Shown here: one piece after another, positions 13,186 through 25,445 of the stretch
How the letters are laid out: each line of letters starts with the position of its first letter
Numbering within the stretch: position 1 is the first letter of the stretch
From: Pardosa pseudoannulata
Taxonomy: Eukaryota > Arthropoda > Arachnida > Araneae > Lycosidae
Direction: 5' to 3'
NCBI GenBank assembly: GCA_032207245.1
Contig: CM063505.1
Location: 177,875,717-177,939,716 of the forward strand
Length of the DNA stretch: 64,000 nt
The notes under the pieces: model-generated
Database searches by the model: none
The model's input: only the letters and a program-made list of their open reading frames with translations
What the model was told of the DNA's origin: nothing
Program-made: the position numbers and the translations under genes

Positions 13186-13455
13186 GGAGAAGTCCAAGGG
13201 CTTTGGATTTAGCGCTTCGATTTTCCACGACACATGTCCAATATTCGATCCCCGGGCTGGGCAAGATTGACTCAGTCTTTGATTCCTTCAGTGGGTAGAC
13301 AAACTGAGGACCAAGCATGCTTGGGAACCAAACACTGAGGTGTCCGCTTAAGGTTGATCACCTAACTGGGACATACGCTTCGCACCTTTGATTTCGTAAG
13401 CGGAGATTTCTACCGTATGCCCTTGCTCAGAAGTTGGGATGTTGCCCCAGTTTAG
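13186..13455 (+). mobile_element. SINE-C, tRNA-derived
   Basis: A B-box-like ATTCGATCCCCGG follows an A-box-like TGGATTTAGCGC. The body (CTGGGCAAGATTGACTCAG, CAGTGGGTAGACAAACTGAG, GACCAAGCATGCTTGG) matches the copy at 54950-55795 in order and reaches the GTTGCCCCAGTTTAG end. The family is about 280 bp long. The tRNA-like head shows polymerase III origin. No TSD was found for this copy. Confidence 0.75.
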
Positions 13456-14767
13456 GAGTTGATTTATGAGAAATATTTTTATGTTTATACTTAGAATTTC
13501 CAAGTAAAATTTGGGATTCTAAAACTTAAATTGGGTTCAAATAATCTAATTAAAGTCAAATTTTAAAAGTGGTACTCAGTTTTATTTTAAAATTGTTGAT
13601 AAACATTTTGTAGACATCTATAAAAAATGAAGTCACAAGGTGTATTTTCGAAATTAACAAATTTTCTATAAAAAATGAATTATACAAAAAAAGTAAATTG
13701 ATATTAAGAAAAAAATAATGCGATTAATTTATTTATTCTTCATTTTATGTGTACAAATATTGTAAATTAAGATTTAATTATTTATAAAATACTTTAAAAT
13801 TTCCATGATCCGATTAAGCTTTAAAATAGCTGCTTTATTTTCTTTACTTTATTAATGCATATTAAACATTCTTTTCTCTTTTTATTATTATATTAGTAGT
13901 TAAATTTTACTTTACTAAGAGAAATGCATTAGCAAAATTCTAAAATGAAATACGTTTCACACATAATATGATAAAGTTTTTAATATAATGTTGATAATAA
14001 TATTAAATTGAAATCACAGAATGTCAGATATTACTTAGAAAGAAGAAAAAAAGAATATACTTCTTACTTTAATAGAGTGTTTTAATGTGTAAGAATTTAA
14101 GTTATAGTTCATTTCTTTTAAAACAATAATTGGTTGGATACATTAACCCAAATTTTAAAGTAAATATGAAGATAAAATTTCATAACGCTAATGATATTAA
14201 GAACGTTTCTTTATTATAAGAAATGCATGTATTTTTCCAACAAATACTAAATGAAAAGGAAATTTAATAAGCTTTTGTCTCAGAGATTCAGTACAAAATT
14301 TTATAAAAAGGGAATCACGGTGTCACTGGATAACTGTCCCTAATGGAAAAAAATTTTTAGGCTGTTTTTCTTTGCTACAAATATATTCTTTGATTCAAAA
14401 ATACAGCATCTGCAAATATTTTTCCTATAAACATTCTTTACAAGTATCAAGTCCTACTAAAATATTTTATTTCAGGCAAATAAATAAAGTCTCTAATAAA
14501 GATAATAATTTTATCTGAAAATCACTCTTCTTTAGTATGTTGCATTTAATTCTGTAGACATAAAAAAATAAAAACACTTTATATGAATCTAAATAACACT
14601 GACTGAAAAGCGTGTTATTTTCAGACTTAGATTAAGCAGACCTAAATTTAAAACTATCTACATAAAAAAATTTAAACGTTAAACTATATCTAACATTTTT
14701 TTCTGTTTAAATTAGTTTATTACTATTAGTTCTCTTTGAAAATTTCATCTAAATTCAATATTATTTT

Positions 14768-14772
<5 letters not shown>
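13456..14772. other. AT-rich DNA, nothing recognised
   Basis: Only low-complexity AT-rich sequence is visible. Confidence 0.6.
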
Positions 14773-14823
<51 letters not shown>

Positions 14824-15065
14824 TATATATATTCATATATATATATATAATATATGTTATAAAATATATATAGTATTATATATATTATATATAATAATAT
14901 ATATATTTATAAATATATATATTAATAAATTATATATATTTATATATAATATATATATATATATAAATATATATATATAAATTATATATAAAAACATATA
15001 TCATAAAATATAATATATATATAAAAAATATATACTATATATATATATAAATTATATATATTTTA
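14773..15065. repeat. Decayed (AT)n tract
   Basis: A pure (AT) run at about 14775-14818 grades into interrupted TATA/ATAAAT words for roughly 250 bp. This is the decay pattern of an old microsatellite. Confidence 0.85.
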
Positions 15066-15469
15066 TTTTTATAAATATTTTATTTAACAAGATTTTATTT
15101 GGTCTGGTTAGTTCAGATTAATAGAGATAATATGTTTAAGTATAAAAATATTAATATTAGTGATAAATTATGTTAACTAATATATTATTTAGTTATAAAT
15201 AATTTCGAAATTCAAATTAATTTTTAAAATTGATTAAAACAATAACAATACAAACAATTAAAATATAAAAAAATATTATCTAAAAACTAATAATGCATTC
15301 ATCAAAAGTCAAATAAAAAAGAAAATATTATTATGTCTAATTATAAAAACGTAATGGAAAATAATCAGAATAATTTAAATAATTTAAAATAAGAAATGAT
15401 TCAAGAGATTGGTTAAAATAAATCATAATCTAGAATAAAATTGTTATAAATACCTATTTATTAAGATAA

Positions 15470-16325
15470 ATTGATAATTTAATCACTTGCTCTTAAAATG
15501 GAGGTTGATATAATAGCGTTAAACCTGAAAAATATGGATTTTCGAACGTTTTAAAGCATAAATTTTTTTGCTGTGATAACAGCTTATTCATACCAATTTA
15601 CTTCAGAATCGGATCTATAGTTTAGGAAAATAAAACTTTACTCGCTTTGAATTTAACCCTAACTCATCAAAAATCCAATATATGCTCATTTTCCAGGTCC
15701 AACAGCTTCATAACTTCGAGGACAGACGGGCAGTAACTTTTATTTTACATTACTAAAGAAGTTTAAGGTAAAAAAAATGGTTATGTTTTTTTGGCCAGGG
15801 ACATCCGTAAAGCAATACGTGAATTTAATAAAATAAAAATAATTAAAAATTATAAGGTAAAAAATAGTAAAAATTTATTTAAAAAAATAAAAAAATTATT
15901 CGAAATAAGAATTTAAAAAAAAAAGCAGAAAATATTAAATTTATTAGACATAAAAAATAATTAGGATGAACCGTAAGAGAAATGACGATCATTTAAATTA
16001 AAAAAAAATGTTATTTATGAACTAGTAAGTATATGAATAGGTAGTCAAGTAGAAAAATTGATAAATTTAAATATTACTCTCCGCTCTTTTGCCATTATAA
16101 GAATGAATTTCGTATAGAATAAGAGGAAGGATAAGGCTTGAAATAATAGCATTAAACACTGGAAAAGGGGAGATAGGGTGGATTTCGAACTCGCTTTGAA
16201 TTTTGCAAACCCTAACTCATCAAGAATCCAATATGGATGCCTCTATCTATTCCAGGTCCAATCGCGTCATAAATTCGAGGACATGCGGACAGACAACTTA
16301 GGCTATTATTATATAGAGGATTAAG
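15470..16325 (+). repeat. Two copies of a dispersed element tail
   Basis: Segments at about 15480-15740 and 16080-16320 share CTCGCTTTGAATTT, CCTAACTCATCAA, ATCCAATAT, TTCCAGGTCCAA and TTCGAGGACA..CGG.CAG in order. The second ends ATTATTATATAGAGGA. The sentence-like ending before a CAGA motif resembles the 4.7-kb repeat. No coding capacity is seen. Confidence 0.6.
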
Positions 16326-17130
16326 AAATGTTTTTCCTTTTTGTCAATTTGTACTTTACACTCAAAATGCATGTGTTGCTAGAACTTTAATGTACAATAA
16401 AAATAATCAAAGAATAAATTTGAAATTTTATATAAATTATATACTTAAAATGTGAAAATATGATATGTTTGAATGATTCGCGGCATGTACAATACATAAT
16501 TAGTAGCAGGATATCTTAAATAAAAACCAGATTTAAAAGGGGTGAACAAATGACATATTTCATAGAATGCATTCAAGGTGAAAAGAAAATTCAAATAATG
16601 TTAAATCCATAGAGGTAATATTCATCCATAACTTCAGAACAGAATAAAAGATGTTACACTATAACGAGACTATAGGTGATTTTCATAAAAGATTGCATAA
16701 TTATAGAAATCAATTATTACAGTAGCAAAATGTTAGGATTTATGTAAGTAAGTAAAGTGCCTTGCTGTGATTCGCCAAGAGAACAAAATTGATTTCTTCT
16801 TCGCTGAGTAAGCAAAAAATCGTGCCGCATTTTTCAGGAACAAACTTATGCGAAAACCGATAACGAGGGAAAAAATACTCCGTAAAGACTGGTGAGGTGA
16901 AATGGAAATGTTTTGAGTTTAGGGGAATACATAAATTATCCAAGGTGAAGAAATAGCGACAAAATTTAAGCACTATCATTACATGCTATAAAGTAATCAC
17001 TTAAAAAGTAGCTGACAAAAGTTTTCAATATATAAAAGTTTTTAAATTGATAAAATTGTTTTAGAAAATGTTTAAGGGGAAACGCAATTCTAGAAGAGAA
17101 TTTTTTTAGCAATATCTGGAAATTTTTAAA
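16326..17130. other. AT-rich DNA, nothing recognised
   Basis: Short frames at 16740-16979 and 16966-17151 (minus) have no recognisable features. Confidence 0.55.
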
Positions 17131-17133
17131 CTC

Positions 17134-17231
17134 CCACACTGGGTGTCCCAAAAATCACCGACAGTTTTTAAAATCAACATTTGAACAACTCGATGAAAAA
17201 GAAATGCACGTTAGCTTCAGTTACTAGGGTC
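17134..17231 (+). mobile_element. Isolated mariner-like terminal end
   Basis: ACTGGGTGTCCCAAAAATCA resembles a Tc1/mariner terminal repeat (compare CAGGGTGTCCCAAAACGAC at 17862 and 18351). The sequence then runs into a SINE-A at 17233. The partner end was not found, so this is a fragment. Confidence 0.4.
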
Positions 17232-17232
17232 T

Positions 17233-17397
17233 GATTTGGTTTGGAGTGCTTCGGTGAACTGTTTTGCAACCTGGGGCTTACTTCCAAGGCGTACTTCTTA
17301 AAACCATTTCCGAACGGATATGAACTGCATAGTGGGATTCAATCGCACGAATTGTATTACCGAAGAGCAGAGCCTTACCCATTCGGCCATCGTTCGA
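17233..17397 (-). mobile_element. SINE-A, diverged copy
   Basis: The plus strand begins with the tail complement TTTGGTTTGGAG, then shows TTTTGCA, CTTAAA.CC.TTCCGAACGG and ATAGTGGGATTC.AATC, ending CATTCGGCCATCGTTCG. It matches the other SINE-A copies in order but is more diverged. On the minus strand the B box is a variant of GATTCGAATCC. Confidence 0.75.
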
Positions 17398-17735
17398 AAA
17401 TAACATCTTCGCTTATCGATAACCAAGGTATTTATTCTCACCAAGTTTCCAAATTAATTGCTAAGTTCACCGATAGATGGACAGATACTAACTGGAAAAA
17501 ATATAACATGTTTTCAAAATAACAACTATTGTAGCTTCAACGTGGTGCAGTCTGGGGACAAAATTTGCAGATACTCGTGCGAACATTTCGGTTGGAATAG
17601 TCCAACATGGAATAGAAATGTATTGCTCTAGTCTACAAGTATTGTAAAGTCTATAGAGATAAGCCATAAGTCTATCGAGTTATAGCAGTCCTAAGTTATA
17701 ATTCTCTAGAGATGTATTTCTCTAGTCTACTGCCA

Positions 17736-17776
17736 CAATCTACAAGTTATAGCTAAACGCTATAACTTGTAGATTG
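17736..17776. repeat. Perfect 18-bp inverted repeat, 5-nt loop
   Basis: CAATCTACAAGTTATAGC (17736-17753) is the exact reverse complement of 17759-17776 around TAAAC. It ends exactly where the 137-bp direct repeat begins, so hairpin and duplication may share an origin. Confidence 0.85.
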
Positions 17777-18400
17777 TTGGTAACCACCACTATCAGCAAT
17801 TTAATTTACTAAAAGAAGATTTTCATTCAGAAGAGGCGCCAACGATTTTCAGTAGACAATACAGGGTGTCCCAAAACGACCGCATAAACTCTGCACAGCT
17901 AGATTCCTGGTTAGATCTGTTAGACCCCATGGTTCAATCTTATCTCTTATCCGAAGCGTCATTCCGGGAAATTCGTATTTTGTATAAATACTGTGTTTTG
18001 TTTGCTTAGCCGACAGGGTGGCTTTTTTGACTGTATCGTGGAGGTAGTATTTTTGTCTCATAGCTGGCTCGTTGGGGTTTTTTTTAAAGTTGATTTAAGT
18101 TTATGTTCTATTTGTTTCATTTTCTTATGTTTTATGTTAGTAGTAATTAAATGCAGTTATATACTTTTAGCCGTGGTTGTTTTTTTCTTGTCATATCGAG
18201 CCATTTTTATTTTCCCTTGAATATGAGTTAAACATATTAGAGTTACTATCTCAAGGAAGTAACAGTTGGTAACCACCACTATCAGCAATTTAATTTACTA
18301 AAAGAAGATTTTCAGTCAGAAGAGGCGCCAACGATTTTCAATAGACAATACAGGGTGTCCCAAAACGACCGCATAAACTCTGCACAGCTAGATTCCTGGT
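17776..18400 (+). repeat. 137-bp direct repeats 489 bp apart
   Basis: The segments 17776-17911 and 18265-18400 are nearly identical. They run from TTGGTAACCACCACTATCAG through AGAGGCGCCAACGATTTTC to a transposon end CAGGGTGTCCC and on to AGCTAGATTCCTGGTT. The second copy leads into the complete TIR element at 18351. The first is an orphan left end followed by about 350 bp of unrelated sequence. Confidence 0.85.
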
Positions 18401-19419
18401 TGGGAGTACACAAAAACTACCCAAAGAAGCGTTCTTATACGATCCATAGTTTACTAGAAAAATACGAGAAACAAATTATGATGTCACTGCCGGTGCAGGA
18501 ATAAAACACTTTATTACACATATCAACAAAAGTATTTGCATATCTTTCCAGACGATAACGTTTATGTTGGCGTTTCAGAAGCATAAAATAACCCATTTAA
18601 CTGCCAACTTAATTTTCTTAAAATCTCTTATTTTCAGTTAGTTTATTTTTAATTTCCTTCCGATCCCGAGAAGCCCCCCTTCCTACTATTGACGTAATAG
18701 TCACAGCCAATCGGGAAATTTAGCGGCTGTAGCATACTTGGTTCAGCAGTAAGCGTTATGCAAATTAATAAGTATATATATATATATATAGCCTCGAGAG
18801 ATGTGTTGGTATATATATGTTATGTTTATCAGGTTGTTCCCCCCTCCCCTCCGCTAGTAAGAGTTAATTTCTGTTTATCTTAGTTTAGGACGTGTTAGAA
18901 TTGTAATTAAAGTGTTTATGCATTGTTCTTTCGTTATGACCCTAAATTTGTTATTGTTTACTCATATATCGTGTCTTACTGCACGCTAATCCAAAAGAAC
19001 AGCCCAGTAAGCTCATCAGTTTAAAACGTTCGCCGCGCATATCGCGTCATGCATGCGCGCGTGCCATGGAATGACGTTAAGCCGCCGTTGAACTGGTATT
19101 TAAAAGGCTACATCTTGCAGCTACCGGTAATCTTCGTATGGTGGCCATGTATTCCGTTCGTGACTACTGCGACATGTACCTGATGTACGACCGATGTAAT
19201 GGAAATGTCGTGGAAACTGTTAGGGAATATGCTCATGCATATACTGCTGTTGATATCTTCAATAAAGGGTTTTTTTCTTGCACCAGAAGTGATTTCCTAC
19301 TTTATTTTTTGTATATTTATCGTAAACTATGGATAGTACATCTTCTTTAGGCAGTTTTATGTACTCCTAACGAGAAATCTAGCTGTGCAGAGTTTATGCA
19401 GTCGTTTTGGGACACCCTG
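18351..19419 (+). mobile_element. Tc1/mariner-type element, 1,069 bp, internally deleted
   Basis: The left end reads CAGGGTGTCCCAAAACGAC and the right end reads GTCGTTTTGGGACACCCTG. Similarity between the inverted arms continues for about 70 bp (CGCATAAACTCTGCACAGCT..). TA precedes the left end; the right flank is CA, a TA with one transition. Inside are a promoter-like block (ATGCAAATTA, TATA run, GCCTCGAGAGATGTGTTGG), a second TATA-like TATTTAAAAGG near 19097 in a CpG-rich stretch, and the transposase start at 19138. Nearly all of the catalytic domain is missing. Confidence 0.75.
19138..19350 (+). pseudogene. Truncated transposase N-terminus, DUF4817-like helix-turn-helix
   Basis: Residues 4-35 (YSVRDYCDMYLMYDRCNGNV then VETVREYAHAY) match the pattern of the DUF4817 helix-turn-helix found at the start of some Tc1/mariner-like transposases (Y-x-x-x-x-x-x-DM-x-L-x-Y-x-x-C-x-x-N). 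After residue 36 the frame runs into unrelated sequence and stops at 19350. The start is the first ATG after the TATTTAAAAGG box. About 40 bp after the left TIR, near 18420-18490, another short frame (NYPKKRSYTIHSLLEKYEK) looks like the second half of the same domain, so the gene may be rearranged; that part is weak. Confidence 0.6.
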
Positions 19420-19425
19420 CATACT

Positions 19426-19593
19426 ATACTACATCATAATAATGTCAGACCACATGCTGATACGGCGACATGTCAAAACCTTGTAGAACTCAAAAATTCT
19501 ACCGTATCCACCACAATCGTCCTAATACCACCAGAGTATCATTCGTTTATGATTTTGAAAAATTTTGTTGATATGAAAAAAATTCAAAACTAA
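19426..19593 (+). pseudogene. mariner transposase catalytic fragment
   Basis: The frame begins ILHHNNVRPHADTATCQNL and later reads IPPEYHSFMILKNFVD. Mariner transposases have HDNARPH around the second catalytic Asp and PPYSPDLxPxDYHxFxxL around the third. Here the Asp reads Asn (HNN), and the SPDLxPxD stretch with the third Asp is missing, so it is dead. It lies 6 bp outside the right TIR of the preceding element, which suggests that element landed in or beside an older mariner. No mariner N-terminal half is visible to the left. Confidence 0.7.
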
Positions 19594-19937
19594 AAAGTAT
19601 GTCAGTCAAGCAGTAGTTGAAATTTTCAACTGTTAAGACAAAACAGTATTCAGAAATGTTATTTACAAATGACTATTACGCTAGAAAAATCAAAGGAATT
19701 GACTAAAACTTTTCTGTACAATAATTGTTATTAAATATATGAAAAATGTATTATTTTGTTTCACTTTCGATACATACTATAAATAAATATAATATATTTA
19801 ATAGAAAAGAGTGAGGCAATAATGGCTCAAACATATTTTAGAGCTTTATATAGCATACATATGTCAATAATTATAGCATTTCACCAGCATATTTATGTGC
19901 ATTACATTATATGATTCCAATAACTTTGCCTTGCACG

Positions 19938-20120
19938 ATTTGGTTTGGTTTGGTTTGGAGCGTTACGGTCTACTGTTTTGCACACGAGGGTTAATGAGAC
20001 CTGGACCTACTGCTTAAAGCCAATTCCGAACTGCTACAAACATCCATGCCATAGTGGGATTCGAATCCACGAACTCCGGTACCGACGATCAGCGCCCTAA
20101 CCAATCGGACATCGTTCGGC
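19938..20120 (-). mobile_element. SINE-A, full length with 12-bp TSD
   Basis: TTGCCTTGCACG flanks both ends exactly (19926-19937 and 20121-20132). On the minus strand the head shows an A-box-like TTGGTTAGGGCGCTG and a B box in GTGGATTCGAATCCCAC, which forms a perfect T-arm stem. The body includes GGAATTGGCTTTAAGCAGTA and GTCTCATTAACCC. The 3' tail is (CCAAA)n, not poly-A. This is the best reference copy of the family here. Confidence 0.9.
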
Positions 20121-20132
20121 TTGCCTTGCACG

Positions 20133-22779
20133 GAGGAGGATTGCTATTTTAGTTGCAAAAGATAAGCAAAATACGATTTAATAACACTTCGGCTCCATAT
20201 GTACTAAGATATAATAAAAATATTACACGCGTCAAAAAAGTAAGAATGTTTTGAGTTTTTTCGTACATTAAATAGCTTTAAAAGAAAAATATCACAGTTA
20301 ACAAAAAATATTGCATAACAACGAACGTCAAAAACAATTTTGATACTTGAAGTGCTTTATATTTTTTAACCCTTTTTCCAGCTTTTTATTCAAAAAAATT
20401 CTCTTTTAAACTCTTGGATATCTCATGCATAATTCACCCATAAAATGATGAAGAAAAAGAAGTATGATAATTAGAAATCTTCACGAATGAAGCAACTAGA
20501 TAGAAACGTTTGTTACAAAGTCATTTTAATATATCTTTTAAAGCAAGCGTAGGTATTGGATCTTATCAATACTTTTATTACTTAAATTCTGGGAAAAATT
20601 TAATAAATATTTTACCTTGGTGAAGAGATGGAAGTTATTCTTATTATTTTTAGAAATAACACTATAATTTTTCATCTTCACATTTCTTTTGCTTAAAAGT
20701 TACTTTGAATAACTAAAGTACACTTAAGAAAAAATATAAAAAAAGTTTTTTTTACTTTCTTGACGTTTAATATAACAAAGTTGTTTTTTTTTACATTCTT
20801 GACGTTTATTTGAAAGATATTAGTTGTTAATACATCAAAAGAAATGCATCACTAGTATTAATTATAAAAAAAAACGTTTCACTCCATTTTAAGAAGAGAA
20901 AATATTTAAGTAAGACCCAACTGGTTAGACACTAATGGTCCAATGCCATTTTAAGAAGATGCATGTAGGCGGATTTTAATGATATTTTTATAGCTTTAAT
21001 TCTGATTAGAATTTAATAAACTTTTTACCTGCATGAAAACATGAAAATCATTTTCAATACTTTAAGAAGTTAAAGAATCAATTTTTTTCTGCTTGACGTC
21101 TTGACGTTCCTAAAGAGGATACCTGTTGTAACACATAAAAATATATCACTAATAGTGTTGTTAATGAAAGAAAAATTACTTTAAAATTTTAAACTTTATA
21201 TTAAAATCTTCATCATACTTCATGATTGAAAATCTCTTGAAATTTTAAAAATGTTTTCTACTATCGTAAGTTGTGATGTTATTACTGCTACCTAATATCC
21301 GTAAGGATTTTAATACAAAATAATTTTTTTAAGTGTTGTTAGGAAATATGTCAACACTCCTGTATTTACCTACCATTTTTTGGAAATGAACTGACACTAG
21401 AGACTTCAAATAAATGCTCTCAGCTTAAAGTTTTTGTACAGAGGAAATATTAATATATAATGCATGAAAAATCATTTAGTTTTTGCTTGTTATCTTGATC
21501 TTTATCTATACAAATTTATAAATATAAAATATGTGTTCTTGTCTTCAAGTTTTCGAACAAAAAGAAATAGGCTTCATTAACCGAATTTTTACACAGATAT
21601 ATCTTTATCACATCAAATCGCATACAAAGCTTTTTGATCGACTTTCGATTAATTTTTCCAATAATGAACTATAAAATACAAGTATAGGTATTCTTAAATG
21701 AGTGTTATCATCTTAAATTTAAAGTCTTTGTACAAGAAAGATACACAACAATATCTCAAATAAGATTCTCCAAGTTTGAGTTTTTACTAACTTTTACAGG
21801 AAGCAATGCAATCGTGAATAATTTCAGTATTCAGTTTTTAAATATCAATATTTAATATAAGTTTTTGTGTAACCTCCATACTCACATATAAAGGAACTTT
21901 AACACTAAAACTTTAAACATCCGTTTTTGACCACATTTAAATCCGTTGAGATTAGTTTGAGCTTCATGTATGTGTAAATTTCGCATTAGTTAAATATCAT
22001 TAGACGTAGAATGCTATAATTTTGTATTTAGAACTGTTGCATCACTTAGTTATGAACCTTCATTTTTGATTTCAGATAGCAGTCTATCAAACAAGTCATT
22101 TTAGTACAACGGATATTCACGCTGCATAACTTAAATACGATGATCCGTGAAACATTGAAATGTTGTATTTAGGAATGTTGTAAAATCTAGTCGTACATCT
22201 CTATTTTTTATTACAATTCAAATTTCATATCTATACATAGCAGATTCATGACCTATAACATTAATACTTTTTTAAAATATTTTATTTGAAATGACAATAT
22301 TTTACTATAAGACAATTGAAGGCAAAAACCAACAAAAAAATAAACAAAGAATAAAAATATAAGTCTAAAGTACAGTCTACAACATCTGTAATTTCTAACC
22401 TAAATTGATAGACTTTTCTCTGGCTTTCCAGTGTATTTCTCGGAGATATCTGAAGTCCATTGCAGTTTAACTCAAGTAGATGACATCCATTTCTTCTTTA
22501 AAGTTGTATAATTCTCTAAGGGGAGTTTAATTAGGAAAAAGTTCGAGGTAGTCATAAGCAGTTCGCAGACGAAAGATAGTCTTTCAAGGAAAAGATTTAA
22601 GACAGTCATGGTCTGTCGCAGATCTTTCCCTTGGTTATGAAGGAAAATTTGAACATTTCGTGTACACTCTTTATCTTTGTCTACCTTTCATGCATCCTTT
22701 CTAATGCCTTCTCTAAAATACATGTTTTAATAATATTTCGATGGTGTTGACAGGAATCAAATTATCAGATAATTGTATA
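20133..22779. other. AT-rich DNA with faint old tandem structure
   Basis: Blocks near 20560-20870 and 20980-21160 share ordered words (TTAATAAA..TTTTTACCT, CTTGACGTTTA/CTTGACGTTCC, TAATACATCAAAAG / TAACACATAAAAA, ATCACTA.TA), suggesting a roughly 400-bp duplication that has largely decayed. No gene is seen up to the Tc1 element. Confidence 0.4.
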
Positions 22780-23710
22780 CGCTCAAGAGCCAAAACATTA
22801 TGACCACTTGTCAATAACGAGTTGGCAACACAGCTTCAACCCGCCTTTGCTTCACCATGCGAGACGGTCTCCAACGACCGTTTTCTTTGATAGCGTGTTC
22901 ACGTCCAACACCATATAGTCTACTGCTGGTTTCACTACATTCATACACATTACCTGAGTACTAACAACTGTAGATCGCAAATAACCCACGAGTCGTGCAG
23001 TTTCAGAAATACTTGTTCTGAGCCTTCGAGCCATTACAATCTGCCATCTATGAAAATCGCTTAGATCCGCTGCCTTTCCCATCACACACAGAAGTAAGTG
23101 AAAGAATGATACTTCACATAGAACCACATAGGAAGGTTTGACAACAGTACTCCCTGGGTCAAGCCCTCTAGTACTGAGTTTGCTATTATTGGTAATGCAT
23201 CTATCTATGAATACTTTATTGGCAATAACATTAAAAGTATGGGAATGGGGGAAAAAAGGGAGAAAATGCTTGAGTTTAGACGACAAAATAAATACATAAG
23301 GTGAATAACAATGAGAGTACACTAGTAATACTAGTGCATCAAGGATCGCAAGGACTAAACATAATAGGGTACTGAGCTTACCCCAATATTAAAAGACATT
23401 AGTATAATAAGAATTTTTTTAATTAATTAGCAAAACTGAAATGGACAGTGAGAAGAGCAAGCATGGTCCCGAAAACTGTAGCAAGGCCACAGATGGAATC
23501 CAAACTTGAATAAGAATTCGGCCAATAAAATTCTTGCAGTGATCGTCCAATGGCAGTCTTAGAATTTAACCTACCGAAAAAAGAAGCCCAGGTAAACGAC
23601 TCTCCAGCAACAGTTAAATACCATTTCAACCTGATCACGTGCCTTCCACGTCATCCAGGTGAGTTCATTGCAAAATGTAGGGGTGGTCATAAGGTTTTGG
23701 CTCTTGAGTG
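22780..23710 (-). mobile_element. Tc1-like element, 931 bp, internally rearranged
   Basis: Ends are CGCTCAAGAGCCAAAACATT (left) and the reverse complement of CACTCAAGAGCCAAAACC (right), each followed by TATGACCAC. TA lies outside both (22778-22779 and 23711-23712). The same TIR flanks the element at 61096-61549. On the minus strand it holds a transposase helix-turn-helix start but no DDE motifs, and about 600 bp of unassigned sequence lies upstream of it. It is non-autonomous. Confidence 0.85.
22852..23082 (-). pseudogene. Tc1 transposase N-terminal helix-turn-helix fragment
   Basis: I start it at the Met of MGKAADLSDFHRWQIVMARR (23082), because the 80 residues upstream in the same open frame look like chance sequence. 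LRTSISETARLVGYLRSTVV follows, matching the first DNA-binding helix-turn-helix of Tc1-like transposases (LSDFxRxxIVxxRxxxxSIxxTAxLV..SxSTV). After about residue 45 the similarity stops, and the frame runs 32 more codons before ending near the TIR. The catalytic domain is absent. Confidence 0.8.
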
Positions 23711-23962
23711 TATTTTTCAATTCCTTATTTGCAATGAAATCTACCATAATTCATTATATCTATTGAAGGATTAAAAAAGTTTTAAACGTTTTCTAGCGAA
23801 CAAAACTCAATACAGATTTAATACATAGCTCAATAGAATTTTACTTATTCTGGTTTAGAAATATTCATTGTGGGTTATGTAAAGAAACTATCTTCTCTCA
23901 ATATTTATTAAAATTTATTAACATTCGGCTAAAATGCAACACGGGTGAAATATATTTGATAA

Positions 23963-24250
23963 TATTGTTGTTGTTGATTTATGCCACTTGGTGAAACCAA
24001 GCATGATTGAGCCTGAGACTAATCGAAGTACGATTGAGCCGGAAGCTACTCGTTTTAAGACAATGGGGTGCACTTTTCGTTTATAAGACCTATAGGCTTG
24101 GCCTGCCACCCTCAGAGGTATTGATTGAAAACTTGGAGGACATTGTGACCACGAAGATATTTTATGTGCCTCAGTCAACTTTAACGAACATGGCGGATCT
24201 AAGGTCGGCTCGGGCCAGCAACCCTCCAGTTACGAGAGCATTGCTTTATT
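23963..24250 (-). mobile_element. SINE-B copy, internally shortened
   Basis: The plus strand starts at the tail complement TTGTTGTTGTTGATTTATG, then CCACTTGGTGAAACCAAGCA, TGATTGAGCC (twice, a local duplication) and GAGGTATTGATTGAAAACTT. It ends in the tRNA-like region with CGGCTCGGGCC and GTTACGAGAGC. The block around TAATTTACGAGGACCC is deleted in this copy. Short open frames on both strands here are SINE translations. Confidence 0.75.
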
Positions 24251-25106
24251 TGGTAATGCAATGCATATTGACAATTTTTACTTTTGTAAAGGACACATTC
24301 CATATTTATTAATTCTAGGTCTCCATGACTACACCTTCAATTTTATCATCATGTAAAAAAATACGGCATTTTCATCTATAAAAGAAAACATGAGTATAGA
24401 AAAATTTTTGTTTTAACGAAATCTAAAAAATTCTCACGACTAAAAATACGAAAATCATGCTTTTTAAACTTAATCTATACCACAGAGAATAGCTTTTATT
24501 TTGTAACAGACAAACATAATTTGAGGATCTTCCAATTCTATCTTTTCTTACTTTTTTTCATTGTTAAAGGTTTGACAGAGGTGACAATAAAATTGTAACG
24601 GTAATCATTGGGAATAAAAAATTAGATTAAATTTTATTTCCTTGAAGAACAACAGAAATTGGATTAATAAATAGATTTCTTCTGTGACTTTATTTCTTTA
24701 AAGTTCGGCTGTATGATAATTTTATTTTCACAACAAAAGATTCGAACTTTGGATTAGGCATCTGTTTGCCTTTCTCTCGATTTTAAATTCCGATGAATCT
24801 CTTAAAGAAATTGAATTTTTTAATTATCAGAATAAGTCCTCTTTCTTTTGGCAACAAAAAAAGAAGGCGACAAGGATTGAGAGTATTTAGGTAATCCAAT
24901 ATTAGTGTTTAAAAGTTATGCTTTAAATTAGTATATCTACACAATGAAGCACATGACAATTAAGCTTTTTTTTAATTATACTCTAATACAATTGCCATCC
25001 TCAGTTTTTTGACATTGTCTAAGGTTTACAGCAAAAAAAGTTTATGATTTTAAGTAGACTTAATCCCACAGTATAAATATGAATTCGTTCACGTACATAT
25101 GTTTAA
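24251..25106. other. AT-rich DNA, nothing recognised
   Basis: No coding frame or repeat boundary was found before the (AT) block. Confidence 0.6.
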
Positions 25107-25281
<175 letters not shown>

Positions 25282-25387
25282 CTTTTGCACTGTCTTACGA
25301 CAACCGCTTACTTTAAAGTCTCTCTCTCGTTTTCTTCTACTTTGACTTCATATAGTTTTCATCTATTACTCTAGACAAAATCAAATA

Positions 25388-25409
25388 AATAAATATTTTT
25401 CTATTCTCG

Positions 25410-25445
<36 letters not shown>

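Noticed and set aside
19938..20120. tRNA gene
   Set aside because: The polymerase III boxes and T-arm belong to a SINE with a long body, (CCAAA)n tail and TSD. The same holds for the other SINE-A, B and C copies.
22852..23322. 156-codon minus frame as one protein
   Set aside because: Only the part from the internal Met at 23082 is Tc1-like; the first 80 codons and the last 30 or so are chance extensions inside a defective transposon.
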